A DNA stretch of 64,000 nt. Origin: Harmothoe impar. Taxonomy: Eukaryota; Annelida; Polychaeta; Phyllodocida; Polynoidae. How positions within the stretch are numbered: position 1 is the first letter of the stretch; every line of letters starts with the position of its first letter. The notes under the pieces are model-generated. The model was given only the letters and a program-made list of their open reading frames with translations, was not told where the DNA came from and did not search any database. This document shows positions 33,031 to 45,623 of the stretch, piece after piece. The translations under genes were made by a program, and so were the position numbers. The stretch covers positions 40,462,650 to 40,526,649 of the forward strand of contig OX381715.1 of assembly GCA_947462335.1 (NCBI GenBank). The letters are read 5' to 3'.

Positions 33031-36000
33031 CCATCATTTAGAAAACATTTCTTTCATACCAACATGTTTTTAATGGGTTTTTTTTATCATCAATTCATGC
33101 TTGAATAAGGTAGAAATACACCTATGCTATGGTGTGCACAAATCTACCCCATGGGTTCAATGAGTGAACTGACACACGGGTTCGAACCCACATCCTGCTG
33201 ATTTGCTGGTGTAAATTGACATAATGTTTATATTACGTTAAACTACGTTAATATGATTAAGTAAATTAACCTGCATATCACGTTATTTAAGCGTGTTTTA
33301 AACGTTAAACTATGTTAATCTACATCAAATAACCAAATTAAACCCTTACATTTCAATGTTATATTACGTAGTGAAATTAAGTTACAAGAACGTAGTTGTG
33401 TTTACTGGGAAGGGGGCACCTACATGCCCAAGTACTGAGGATACAGGTAAAATTTGAGCTAGGTTACTTTTTCTCTGTAGAATACAGTAGCATCAGACAA
33501 GATGTAACTTTTTTTTTGTGAAAAGCTTCCATATTTGCAATGAAAAAAGAATGGTTTATACCTTAATGGGTGTCCATGATGATATGAGTTGCCATGGAAA
33601 CATGATTTTCATTCCAGATAGAAAAATTAAAGAAGCCCATTGATAGAATGCTTCACGAGAATTACTATGGTCAAGGCAGAATGAAATCATCAATTTTAGA
33701 TCAACAGCCATTTCTCGCAAACTTGTATTGATATTCTAATGTAATATATCACTGGGAAGATTGTGAGAGCAATTTTTAAATTGCCCTTTTCGTTGGATGA
33801 GCCTTTTCCCTTACCTGCACACATTAAGTTCCTCGCTCTGTCCTCATGTCATAGATCTGTTATACCCCTAAAGCTATGTGCGATAATAAGGGGATCCTGC
33901 AGCGGAGATTGTATTGATACATGGCAAAACACCATGTGTGCATGGAGTAGTTTATGGGATGGATCAATAGAAATGGCGAGGGTTGTTAGGATATGAGTGC
34001 CTATTCCGCTCTTGTTGAAAAAATGCATACTACTTAACAGTTGTTTATTATGTATGTGACAATCTACATGGCTGTGTATGTATGTATGTATGTTATAGCA
34101 GACCTCACATACAAAGGGGGAAAACAACAGAATATAAAGGTAACTACATTGTAATATATAATGACTTAGTCATTTTACAGGCAAAACACTTAGCTATATA
34201 TTACAATGTTCTCACAGCGAACCTTTATTACTCACACCACTGAAGTTTCTGGCCTCCTAAAGTGTATGTTTATTCATAATCCATGGACGTAGATTTAATT
34301 ATCAAGTCTGAACTTGCGTTTACTACTCACATAATAACCTTGTTATAGCCGTGTGCCTAATTGGCCACCCAATGCACTGTACATCATATGTTACTAATGC
34401 AAATTTGTAATTCAGTTAACTACAATGTTCAGCCAAGACATAAATGTTGAGACATCAATGTTTAATACAATATTGTTTTTATATTGGAGAGGATTTGGTA
34501 GTTTACCTGGCACATCAGCTGTGATTGACTTTAGATACACTCTTTGTGATGCAATTTTGCTATCATAACGGAAAAGAATACACTTTAACTGTCATAGCTA
34601 TGTACAGAAAATTTAAGTAATTAAAACATATCTGATTTAATATGATTCTCTTTTTTCAGATATGATTATTGAAGTCAGCCTACAGTGATGTGGACAGGAC
34701 GTGATGGTGTTTAGGTCAGAGTGAGTGGATGCAGACCCACAATACCCACCTCCCCACCCCCTCCCCTCACACACCCCTAACACACACACCTCACCACCCT
34801 CTTACATCCCCAGAAGGAGGTGTACAGGGGTGTACAGGAGGTGTGCTGGCAGCGGCTGCAAAGGAGGAGTCTATACTGCATTCCTGAACTGCTGACTGCC
34901 TGTACTGAGTTAAACAACGACTGCCTGGATCCCCCAGCAGGATGGGCGTTTCACCTGTAGAACGTGCTAACATCACAGCAGTAACATTGCCAACTGCTGT
35001 GTGATGGACTACAGAGAAAGGGGTCAGCCATGTAGTGGAGGGCGGACTATAGTAGAGATTTGACAGGACCGCCAACTGTTAAAGAATAGACTATAAAGGC
35101 AGGCTCAGACTCACATGGACATCCATATTTTTTAAATAGAGAGGCGAGTCGTCATATAGCATCACCATATTTCTGTAGGCGATGGACTATTATAATAAGG
35201 TGTAGGAGGAGTGCTATAAAGGGAGGGCTGGTCTATAGTAGGCGATATTGCCATATTGTAAAGTGATGGACCATGTACACTGTTTATAGAAGCAATTGTA
35301 GCTAAGCAATAGATTCCACTGTAGATTTACAGTATATAGTACGGTATTTAAGTGCACAGGCAGTAGAATACATTGTTGGTACAGTCTGAAAGGACGTATT
35401 TTTGGGTTCACCATTTACAGTGTAGTAGAGGATATTGCCATATCGTGAGGGATGGACTATAGTAAAGGGTCAGCCACACATGGACATACACTGTAGGTGC
35501 AGGGGGAGGCAGGAGGAGTCAGCCAACACGCCCTGGAGGCTGGAGGAGCGGGGCAGGCAGTGAAGGGGTAACAGGGCACCTCCAGGAGGAGCCTCCAGAG
35601 GAGCACCCTGGAGCCTCACCCCGGTATAGGGTGTCCCCAGACCGCTGCTGGTCAGACTAACAAAGACTATCTACACGCTACCTCTGTAGTACTGTAGATA
35701 ACACTTGGGGACGGCACAAAAGCCCTCCTCAGGCTGCAGGAGTTGTGACATGGCTTACAACGGGTATACACAGCTGGGGTTGGCCTAGGCTCATATGTAA
35801 CATAAACAAATGAGTTTTTACAACTTCATAACTTGATGATTAGGCGAAAAACAATAAAAGGTATGTTTCAGGTAACATGGGGAGAGAGTCTAGGGTCGGT
35901 ACCTCGGATATTTGTTTTAATGTGACTTAATCTTTTAAACATGAATGTACGAGCCAGTTTCTGGGTAAACCATATAAAAGATGAAAGAGGTGTATAAATA

Positions 36001-36379
36001 TGAAAATTACCCCAGAATTGCACAAAACACATAGCATTGGCCCTGTTTTGATAGGCACGGTCGGGTGACCCAAAACAACCCTTTTTTTTTTATCATTTGG
36101 CCTTAGTGTACATGGACAGTAGAATCCACCGTTAGTTTAGAGGATGTAAGGGGCGTACTTTTTGGTTTCACTATTTACAGTATATAGTGCAGTGCGTTTT
36201 GGTAACTGGTGTCAGTGGTGAGGGATGGAGTATACGGGTTCTCACCGTGACCCCTCCTTCTCTACCCCCTGGGGAGAACACACGTGCAAGTCTCAACCAA
36301 CATACCCCCCCCCCACACACACACACAAACCCACACACCAACACCTACACAGTAAAGACCCATGCAGCAAGAACGAGTT
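33031..36379. other. Non-coding stretch with decayed repeats
   Basis: A partial dispersed repeat lies at about 33510-33720 (see 62380-62700). TTACGTTAAACTACGTTAAT-type words recur at 33220-33370, and a GTAT microsatellite lies at about 34076-34093. Pieces of a CAGTAGAATCCAC/TTTACAGTATATAG repeat occur near 35305-35425 and 36116-36190. A C-rich ACACACAC patch lies at 36305-36350. A TTCGAACCC word at about 33181 resembles a B box. No gene is supported. Confidence 0.5.
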
Positions 36380-36380
36380 T

Positions 36381-36381
36381 G

Positions 36382-36446
<65 letters not shown>
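36381..36446. repeat. (TA)n microsatellite
   Basis: About 65 bp of TA with one TACA interruption. It lies directly beyond the truncated 3' end of the LINE ORF2. Confidence 0.95.
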
Positions 36447-36449
<3 letters not shown>

Positions 36450-36483
36450 ACTTCTCTATCATACAGTTCTGTTTTTGTTGATT

Positions 36484-38352
36484 TTAGCAGAATCCTGATA
36501 ACAGTCTATAAAGTCTATCTTTGCAAACATCAAGTTTTTCTAAAAGGATGGGGTGGGAAACCGTGTCAAAAGCTTTCTTATAATCTAAATATAGGGATAT
36601 TGTTGGCTTATTATTAATAGTATTATCTATAATGTTACAAAGATGTTCACTAATAGCAGATTGGGTGGAGTGGCATTTACGGTATCCGTGTTGACTCGGT
36701 GTCAATAATGTGTATAAGTCCATATGGGCCTGCAATCTATTGCACACAATTTTTTCTAGTAATTTGCCCGGTATAGGCAGTAGGCTTATTGGCCTTAATT
36801 CATTAACATCCGTTGTATTTGGCTTTTTAGGCAAAGGCACTATTGTCGCATTTTTCCAACTATCAGGGAAACACGCTCTCGACAGACATTTGTTATACAT
36901 ACATAAAATTACATCAGAGATTGCTAAAAAGGCATCTTTAATTACAAATGACTTAACATGCTTGATTGATGATGGCTTATTGGTTTTGATGAGTTTAATG
37001 TGCTTTATTAACTCTTGATAGCCCAGCGGCTGCATGATATCACAGTCTATGTCTGGCGCGTTAATGTGCCTAGTACCGGTATAAGCACCCACCTGTGGTA
37101 GAGCCTCTGCTAGATTCCTACCAATTTCTGAGAAAAATTCATTTATGTAGCTGGCACAGTCTTTTGTTGGAAGCATTAACCCTGTTATATTATTTTTTAA
37201 TTTTAATAAAGTAGCTTGAGTTTTTACCGGTAACAATTTTCTGATGCCCGCCCAAAATTTTGTAGGATCGTCAGCTTTTTGTTCTAAAAGTGTATTTACT
37301 TTTTCTTTTCTGCTATTGAAAATTAAGACCTCTACATTATTCCTATAGAAATTTGCAATTCTCCAATCATCTATTGTGTTATTTCTCCGCGCTGTCCTAA
37401 ATGCCATGTCACGGTTCTGCATTTCTCTTATAATAACATTGCTCATCCACTCAGGAGTGTATACCGGTATTGTTAACCTGCGTACAGGACACATGAAATT
37501 CAAACAATTCTTAATCTTATGTAAAATAGCTTTCCACATATCATTAGGGTCGGCTAACTGGCATACATCATCCCAATCAATACTTTGTAATTTATTTTTA
37601 AAAGTAAAAAAGTCATAGTTCTTGTATGAGCGCGCCATTACTTGCTTCTTGGGGATTTTCGTCCTTACACATTTCAGATTCATATATATTGGCGAGTGAT
37701 CAGAAATATAAAAATCAAGAACACCAGATGACTGTACATTATGGATGTTAGTATAAATGTGATCCAATAAGGTTCCTGAGCTAGTCCGGGTTGGAGTTGT
37801 TATCAATTGAAACAAATCATTTTCTGTACAAAAATCGTCTGCTTTCGAATCTTCAACATCTTTATTATTTAATAAATTTACATTAAAATCACCCATGATT
37901 ATTATCTTCCTGTTTTTTGAAACTCGGGTTTTCAGTGCTGTTAAGTGCTTATAAATTGCATTTTTATCAACATCTTTATCTGGCGGTCTATAGCATACAA
38001 AAATTTTATACTTAATGATACCAACCTCTACATTTACACATAATATCTCATATTCACGATTAATACAGGATGCGTCTTGGTCTACATCAGCATAATAAGT
38101 GTCTCTAAGATACAGCATCAGTCCGCCAGCATTTTTGTTTATAGTGGGCCTCCTATCTAAACGTACAAATTGGTAACCTGGTATGTACATATCCATATTA
38201 GAATGTGTCGGGTTTAACCAAGATTCACAAACCCCACAAATGTCAGATCCTAAAATGAGATTTACAGCGCTTTTCTTTTTGAAAATGCTCCTGGCGTTCA
38301 TACACGTGAAAAGAAGACCTTTTTCTTTAGTGATGTCATGTAAAAAAGTCAT
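36484..38352 (-). CDS. LINE ORF2: endonuclease plus start of reverse transcriptase (3' truncated)
   Basis: A 622-residue frame starting at the ATG at 38352. Residues 10-225 are an apurinic-type endonuclease of non-LTR retrotransposons: NARSI (19-23), CESW with the metal-binding Glu (42-45), GDFN (154-157), LLDHIYTN (195-202) and SDHSP (217-221). A linker follows, then the reverse transcriptase N-terminus: LRPISLLPIPGKLLEKIV (about 520-537), QHGYRKCHST, and motif A LDYKKAFDTVSH. The frame then runs into unrelated sequence (about 36527) and stops, so motif C (the catalytic YADD-type box), thumb and 3' UTR are missing. It cannot retrotranspose. Motifs fit the CR1/Jockey-like group; the clade is not settled. 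The ORF1 gene lies upstream in the same orientation. Confidence 0.9.
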   Translation of the reverse strand: MTFLHDITKEKGLLFTCMNARSIFKKKSAVNLILGSDICGVCESWLNPTHSNMDMYIPGYQFVRLDRRPTINKNAGGLMLYLRDTYYADVDQDASCINREYEILCVNVEVGIIKYKIFVCYRPPDKDVDKNAIYKHLTALKTRVSKNRKIIIMGDFNVNLLNNKDVEDSKADDFCTENDLFQLITTPTRTSSGTLLDHIYTNIHNVQSSGVLDFYISDHSPIYMNLKCVRTKIPKKQVMARSYKNYDFFTFKNKLQSIDWDDVCQLADPNDMWKAILHKIKNCLNFMCPVRRLTIPVYTPEWMSNVIIREMQNRDMAFRTARRNNTIDDWRIANFYRNNVEVLIFNSRKEKVNTLLEQKADDPTKFWAGIRKLLPVKTQATLLKLKNNITGLMLPTKDCASYINEFFSEIGRNLAEALPQVGAYTGTRHINAPDIDCDIMQPLGYQELIKHIKLIKTNKPSSIKHVKSFVIKDAFLAISDVILCMYNKCLSRACFPDSWKNATIVPLPKKPNTTDVNELRPISLLPIPGKLLEKIVCNRLQAHMDLYTLLTPSQHGYRKCHSTQSAISEHLCNIIDNTINNKPTISLYLDYKKAFDTVSHPILLEKLDVCKDRLYRLLSGFC

Positions 38353-38894
38353 GTTGAAGGATACACAGGAACATTTCTTTTATGTTTTGTGAGTGTGATG
38401 ATGATTGATACCTAGTATGAGAATGACCGCATCTTAATACACTTAACTCGGCTATGGTGTCAGTGGCTGTCGGGTGCGCCCCAGTATGACTAAGTATTCT
38501 AAACATTATTGAACAATATATGAGGGTATAACAATGTGAAGAATTATTATTAGTGGTAACAAGTTGTGTGTTAGTAGTTAACAGCGGAAAAATAATTTTA
38601 GTACATATTTAGAATCATCACCTTATTACATGTCAAGAAGTAAAGCTCAACTCTCATACCGTATCAGTGTCTTAAACTTTGAAATTCATAATACATGTGA
38701 AGCCCTTAGCTGGTTGCCCCCTTACCGGGTATTTTACATTTCCTACAGTATGTAGATAATACATTGTTTTGATTTTATATATTATAACCAGGGTCATTAA
38801 CCCTCTTGGTTATTACTTTGTCCCTAGGGGGACGATTAGCATGACTTCATATAGAAATACATTTAAACATATAATGTACCGGAAGACCTTGAGT

Positions 38895-40738
38895 CTACTT
38901 TTTTCTGTCTTTTTGACCTGACGAGAATACACTCATGAATCGCTGATGCAGCAGTTTTGATTCTGGTTTCTGTGTGGTAGTTTTGCTCCTCCCTCTTCTT
39001 GGTGTTTGACCTGTACTCGATATTGGTCCCCCTACCGCCATTGTTGTTTTTACAGTTTCTGCTTTTCCCTTCCCTTTGACTCGTTCACTCATTGGAGATA
39101 CTACATGTGGCGACAGATTGAAGATTATGGCGCCTGTTGTCGCAGGGGTAGTAGGTGACTGTTGTTGCGCTGCATCTACTGTTGTTGCGGGTGTTGCCCT
39201 TTGTTGTTGCCCCTGGGGGGAAGCAGCCAGTTCATGTTGTACAAAATCATGCACTGTCGGTGGGGGAGGGGGGGACTTTCTTTTCATATTTAGTCTCTCT
39301 GCTACCTCTTTGACTGCCTGTTTCTGTGCTTCAGCAACTGCCTGTAAATCGTTTGCTGGTGAGGCTCCTTCTGGGGGGACTGCCACAGCGGCAGTGGGCG
39401 TGTCCTCTGGAGGCTGTGCTACCGGTAGTAGGTTAGGGTCTGCATTGACCATTGCTGCTGCCGCTGTCGTGGTTGGGGTATCAGGTACTGCTATGCCACA
39501 TAGCTGTCTCCTAACATCCATCAGTATTCTCCCACCACGATTCTTCCCTGTGTATGTCCCTTTTTCTAAGGCTTTTGATCTCAGACCAGATCCAATGCCC
39601 CAGTGCCTATCTGAAGTGGCTTCCAGTAGTAAACGCTGTCCCGTAGCCTTTAGGGCATCGAGTAGGGGGGTGATTGTGAGTACTTTTCCACATTCAGTTC
39701 ATGGAGTAAGGCCACATCGTGTTGTCTCCATTCAGGACAGTCTATATACTTTGCAATATTTTTTGCTTTCAGTGCTGTGAAGGAATCTTTTATATCTTGT
39801 GCCTTGTCTAGTCTTCCTGCATATATGGCCTTTTTCCAGCTTAAGGCCTGCTCGACAGAGGTGAAGGTCATCCCATCTTTTTCGATTTGACAAGTGAAAA
39901 AATTAGACAGGGGGGCTAGCTCAGAGTGGTAGGCCACATATTCGTCAGTGACCAGCGTTCTAGCATTTGCAAGTTTCAGCTCAGTGGGTAGTTGGTAGAT
40001 GTCCGAGTGGGCATAGTATTTGTTTTTGAACAACAAGCCTCTCCCTCTAGGTCGTGCATCTATGCCTGCTTCAAAAGCTAACCTACAGATAGCACTCACG
40101 TCTGCCTTCTGTTTTTTGAGCTCTGCATTTGTATCTTCACTTATGTATACATTTCTATAATTGGGCTTATCATGTAGGCTTCCTTTACCTGCCAACACTT
40201 TGTCTCTACCATCACTTTTTGCCATCACTATCACCATTGTCCTGGTTTTTGCAGAGGGTGGCCCTTGTCGGTATGCTATGTCAACATCGCTGTCAAGTAA
40301 GGTGCCGTCAACCTCCTTCAGTAGTGACAGCGCTTCATGCCTCGTGTTTTCACCTTGTTTGTAATACAGACCGTCGACAATGAGGTTTTTCCTTCTGGAG
40401 CAGTTATCTAAGATGGACAGTGAGGCAAAATGTTCCTTTAATTCGGCTGAATTGACTCTGATTTGGCGTTCAGCAGTGTCAAGTCGCCCTTCAGTGACTC
40501 GTATTGCTTTGGTCGTGCCGACAGCCTCTAATTTTAATTTGTCAATCTCCGCTTGGGAAAATTGTAGGGACTGTTTCAGCTCAGAATTGTTCTTCAATGC
40601 TCTGTCTGTGCAGGCTAGTATGTAACCTAATGTCTCACCTATCCTGCCGTTCATGGAAGGCCCTCCAGATTGAGTATTCGGTGTGCTCGACAATTCCTCT
40701 ATGAGCGATAATGCAGTGTTTTTCGCTTCATCCGCCAT
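38895..40738 (-). pseudogene. LINE ORF1 with coiled coil, RRM-like region and NADAR domain (one frameshift)
   Basis: It starts at the ATG at 40738 (context AACATGG); the frame is open further upstream only from GTG. In order: a Gln/Glu/Leu-rich coiled coil (about 45-115), an RRM-like region as in ORF1 proteins (starting around RRKNLIVDGL), then a NADAR/YbiA-type domain: LAPLSNFF, FTSVEQALSWKKAIYAG, CPEWRQHDVALLHEL. The frame breaks at a run of six C (39670-39665, minus sense). In the shifted frame the same domain continues (LLDALKATGQRLLLEA, HWGIGSGL, RGGRILMDVRRQL) without a stop and leads into a Pro/Ala/Gln-rich tail ending in basic residues at 38895. NADAR proteins are N-glycosidases acting on ADP-ribose-type compounds. 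The frameshift may be mutation, sequence error or slippage. Confidence 0.8.
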
Positions 40739-40960
40739 GTTGGATTCAAGCGTAAACAAACCACGTTGGCTGCTCTCGCTATTCAACAGAATATGGCCGA
40801 TATATTTTCCTATGCCTCTTGTACTCACACTAGTTGTGTCGACACTGCTTAGTTCCTCGACTTATTCGCTGGAATTTCATTCAACACTTCCTGGAACTTG
40901 CCAAAATGTCGAAAATACCGGGGCGCGCCGCTCAGAGGATCTCACTCGTAGACCGCCATG

Positions 40961-43161
40961 ACACCGCTTATTAGAATGCAGGAATTTGAGGTTATATTCA
41001 TATTTCAGTTGGTCACACTAATGACTTCAGAAATGTTTTCGAAAAATTATCAACAACCATAAATTCTGAATAGTCCTCCTTTCGTGTTGTATTGATCTAT
41101 AGTATGTGAGGCCTAACCCAGCAGCTGGGCCGGCTGTACCCCTGTAACCCTGTCTGCTCCAGCCCCTGTAGACAACCCACTTCACGTCCTGCGGCCTCCT
41201 GAACCCCTCTACAGCCCCTACAGCCTCTATACTACACTCGATCTGGGACCTGCTGGCAAGCCACCCAACTGTGAGGTCATTATGATCCATATTGATAATA
41301 TCAATGAAAATACAGGTCATTTACAGGTACTATTGATAAACTATGAGGACATTATGTTCCACATGGATAATAGCAATTACATGTAGGCCACTCTGGGTGT
41401 TCTTTGCAGGTACTCTCAAAGTCGCCATCCCCGTAATAGCACCCGAGCTTTCTGTGTGGGCAGCCCCCGGGGGCAGCCGAGTTCGGGCTAGTGCTCTAGG
41501 AAATATCCACGCGACTTTACTTTACCTTATCCTCCTGGTTACCACATTTGCCATAGTTATACAAGGCACAGTAGGAATAACGCATCGACCCGTTCTACAT
41601 TATGTTGCCCTGCTAATTTGTCAGATACAGTGGGTATCCAGTCCAGCTGTGAGCTCGTTCAGGAACCTCTTTGTCGGCCTGTCCAGTAGGTCCCAGATCG
41701 AGTATCGCTCCTCTATACCATACCACAGCGCCACCGCTACTGGAGCTATACACCATCCCTCAACTACTGGAGGCAATACAAGGACTATCTTTATTCCCGC
41801 TTTGTACACAGGTTCAGCAGGGGTAATACGCTCCGTATGACTTTATTGTTAACTACTAAGTAAGCAGTATGCTTACACATAGAGTGAGTTATCGTCTAAA
41901 ATTGGGAGCAGGTTTCAGTGACTCTAGTTTCAGAATCTGAAGAAAACTAAATACAACTCCATTGAAGGGCTGTAGTCTGTGTAGCCGCCCACCACCTACA
42001 GAGGGCAGCAGGGGGAGTGGGTCTCTTGGCCCCCGCCCTGCATGGGTGCATGGTGAGCCCGGACTAAGAGACTCAGAGGGGGACACAGGGGGAGGAGGGG
42101 AGCACGGATTCCCCCCTGACCACCGCTGCTTCCTCCAGTGCCCGGTCCCGCACCCCATCCCCACCACCCCAGGACTGGAGGCCTGGTAGGAGCCTACAAA
42201 ACGGGCAGCAGGCAGCCCCCACCGGCCGGCATGCCGCAGCGGTAGTAGTTGCCCCACTAAAGCGAATTTCCCAGGATTTGGCAAGGCCGGTATAGAGAGA
42301 GAAATTTGTGATCAACCTGCAGGGGTCTATGGACAAACCGTTGTAGACCATTACAATCTTGTGGTCAGGTCGGTCACTTCCATGGTTGCCTGCCTACCAT
42401 AACTGACCACTACTCTAAGGCATATAACAGCATCTAGTTCTCATTAATGTTATTCTGAAAGGGCTATTAAACTGGTGTCAGGTGATGGTATCTGATGCTA
42501 ATAAGATGCACATCTTATGGGGCGTTAGCAGCACCCAGCATGTGGGCTCGCCTTCAGATGGGAGATTCACTATAGCCGCCCATGGAGCGGCAGTGGCGTG
42601 TGTGGTACAAGCATCAGTCGGCGTCAGGGAGTGGTGGGCACGGCATGGATACCTCTGTACTCCAGGCTGGGTGTGGGGCCTACCTTGTAGTAGCAGTGGG
42701 CGGCTCTGTGTGGTAGAGGCAGTAGCAGTCAGACAGTGGTAGCGGGCGGAGCTCTGCACGGCTGGTAGTATGGTGCCTACTACTACTACTACCCCTACCT
42801 TGTCGGTAGCTACTGGAGGAGCTACTGCCTACTACTGCTGCTGGCAGTGATGCTGTCAGAGTGGAGGAGCAGTGTTAGTAGACACAGGAGGAACGCGGTG
42901 GTGTGGCCTGGAGGAGGAGGTATTGGCGGGAGTAGTAGTGACTTCTGTAGGACTGATACAGGGGGAGGAGGCATGCAGCCCAAAGGCCCCTGACTATAAC
43001 TACAGGGGTAAGTCACTGACTGGAGGAGGCATTGGGAGCTGGTCTTTGGTTGAGGTTTCCCTGACTTTGCAACAGTCTGCTTGTCAGCACACATGATCTA
43101 GTCTATACTCATGCCAACATGTGAGGAGCCTGCCAGGCTGCAGGACTGGAGGACTGTGCAC

Positions 43162-43163
<2 letters not shown>
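40961..43163. other. Non-coding stretch, no gene recognised
   Basis: CTCGATCTGGGACCTGCTGG near 41239 recurs inverted near 41690, so two related repeat pieces face each other. A C-rich patch lies at 42050-42240. No ORF carries a known motif. Confidence 0.5.

Positions 43164-43229
<66 letters not shown>
43164..43229. repeat. (GA)n microsatellite
   Basis: About 65 bp of uninterrupted GA. The Arg-Glu repeat ORF over it is an artefact. Confidence 0.97.
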
Positions 43230-43232
<3 letters not shown>

Positions 43233-45485
43233 AGAGCCTTGGCTGTGGCTGTGGTTAGACATTGGTTACACTACTGACTCAGATCTAGGAGTACCAGTGT
43301 GAATCTCAGTCAGGCAGTGAGCATCTCTCTACTCCCCACCCTACAGCATGAGCTGCTCACTGCTACCATAGTATCTGAGCTGCTCCCCAATATCTACTAC
43401 TTCTACTACAGAACCCGTCTCTATACCTCCACCCCTACTGCCACATGTGCCTTGGATATTTGTGCCTCAACAGACCTTCCCTTTGAGTTGCTCCCCTTTC
43501 TGGAGTTACTATTTGGAGCTGCTCGCTGGGAATGATTCACAGACCTGTACTAAAGGAGGGGGTGAAGAGGAATCCCCCCCATCAGGTCGGAAAGACGCCG
43601 AAATTAAGGGCCCTAGGTAGCAAAGTCACTTTTAGACCATTTGTGCTATAACCAAATGTTTCCAAAAGTTGCCAGGTCGCTTAAATTATTGTACTAGTTC
43701 GCCAGGTCGCCTGGAAAACAGCCCAGGTCGTCAGGTCGCTTTTGACCCCTCTGGAGCCACAAAGGATGATATAGATCTAGGGTTAGAGGCCACACTGGAT
43801 TTTACTCTAGTAGTGCCTTCATATTGGATATTATACTCGGAATAACATTGGACCTATTGTCGTGTATATCCAGACTTTCATACATGTGCATACCTCAACA
43901 GAAAAGTGAAACATTATAATCCATCTATGTTTGACTGAATTACAGAATAAGAAACCCTTGGAGTACATTCATATTGAATATCAAGGTTCCCTTACATGTG
44001 ACCTACATCCTGACTGGAAGCACCCCTGGACATACCTATGACAACATGCACCTGGGAGGAGCCCTGACTCCCCACACACACCATCGTGCAGCCCTGTACC
44101 CCCTGGGAGAAGGCTCCTCACCCCCTGGGAGCCAGTCTGGGAGCAGCTCATGGCCAGGGAGGCCCACCCTCAGTAGCTCGCCAAGTCATTAACCATACAG
44201 ACAAGTCAGAGCTATCAGCCTGAGGCGCATACTTACCACTAGCCTCAGGCAGACTAGTAGTTTACCAGTAATGGACAGTGGATGGTATAGTTGTTGGGGA
44301 ATTACCATGTGTACTATACATATACTTGGCATGTACAGTGTACTATAGGATAATAACCAATGCAATATTGCGTTGTTGGACTGAAAACATCTAGGATATG
44401 ATATATAGTTGTAGTCTATACCGTACAGTTGTGGAGCTCGTACTATGATCTAGACCAGCCACACTATCACATATATATGAATATATTATAATGTAGATAA
44501 TACACACTGGGTCTCACTATTTGGAGATAGAAATCTGTGTAGATGTGCTCACTGACTCAGACTGACCTGAGCCACATATTGTACATGTGTTGGCCAGTGA
44601 GCTGCTCAGTGAGCTGCTCTATCTGTTCAGTGAGCTGGAGTCAGCATCTAGCAGGGTGTGGGAGTGATTGATGAGAGGCTACAGGGTATGGTACAAGGTT
44701 CTGGGGATTGTCTCCCACTGCTGTGACAACCCCTGTCTATACTCCACTACCCCCTACAGCCTGCCTGTCATCAGGAGGTCCAGCACCCTTTACTACTGAC
44801 TGACCCACTTCTCTGACTAGCACCATTGATATGCTATTCACTAGGCTACTCCACAGTAAGGAGATTACTACAGGAAGGCACTGTAACCTTTAGTAACACT
44901 GGATACCTTGATGGTATGTCATTCACTCTGACTAGGGTGGTTATACCTTTAGCTAGATGTGCTGGACTAGAAAGGGGGCCTTCCATTTTCCTGGTCCATA
45001 GTCCTACTTCACCACTTGGGCCAATACCCTATTAAAGCCACCGCCAGATAGGTGGGCTATACAGGAGGGCAGCAGCTGACTGGAAATTGATGTGCCCAAC
45101 GCTGCACCTCACATATAGCACTGATTGGATTTACGTGGACTCGCAAAGTGCTTGTGAGGTGCTTACATCATTGTGACATCATTGGAGTGACATCATCGGT
45201 ACGGCATTGTTGTTATGTGACCTGGAACCAAGTCGGTTGGTTCTATTCGGTCCATTGACCACCATAAGGAACCATCCGTAAGTGATTACATGACCAATAC
45301 CGGGCTAAATAATGAGAGGCTTCTGATTGGTTTAGAGTACCATTCTTCCCTTGTTTAATCAGGTAATAACACATGGCTAGTGTCCTGGCGTGGTTAATAC
45401 AGGATCTTCAGCGCCTGTCACCTCTTGGTCGGCTCTAAGAATAATTGTACTGTATAGTATGGCTAGTGTCTTATGGTGATGAAAG
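43230..45485. other. Stretch upstream of the adenylyl cyclase exon
   Basis: No coding region is recognised. The promoter and any 5' non-coding exons of the adenylyl cyclase gene could lie here, but I see no TATA box or convincing splice pair. GCCAGGTCGC words cluster at 43670-43740. Confidence 0.45.
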
Positions 45486-45623
45486 TTGGATACTGTATAC
45501 GCCTACTGGATGCTGCGTATACACCCGGGCGATTCACCCTGTTCGGCCACCCGTGACGGCTGCGAGCGGGGCTGGTCCATCGACGAAGACGAAGACCCCG
45601 ACTCAGCAGACGACCCCACCACA

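Larger units (their letters stand above)
36484..40960 (-). mobile_element. 3'-truncated LINE with NADAR-containing ORF1
   Basis: Two consecutive minus-strand ORFs, separated by 542 bp, have the order expected of a two-ORF LINE: an RNA-binding-type ORF1 (40738-38895) and an endonuclease/reverse-transcriptase ORF2. The 5' UTR probably lies between 40739 and about 40960, where the sequence becomes CG-rich; its exact start is not visible. The loss at the 3' end is unusual because LINE copies normally lose 5' sequence, so a later deletion at the TA tract is likely. No target duplication can be identified. Confidence 0.75.

Noticed and set aside
39076..39780. 234-codon plus-strand ORF rich in Cys/Ser/Ala
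   Set aside because: It is antisense to the LINE ORF1 tail, whose minus-strand frame has the recognisable NADAR motifs.
43111..43302. Arg-Glu repeat ORF
   Set aside because: It is a translation of the GA microsatellite.
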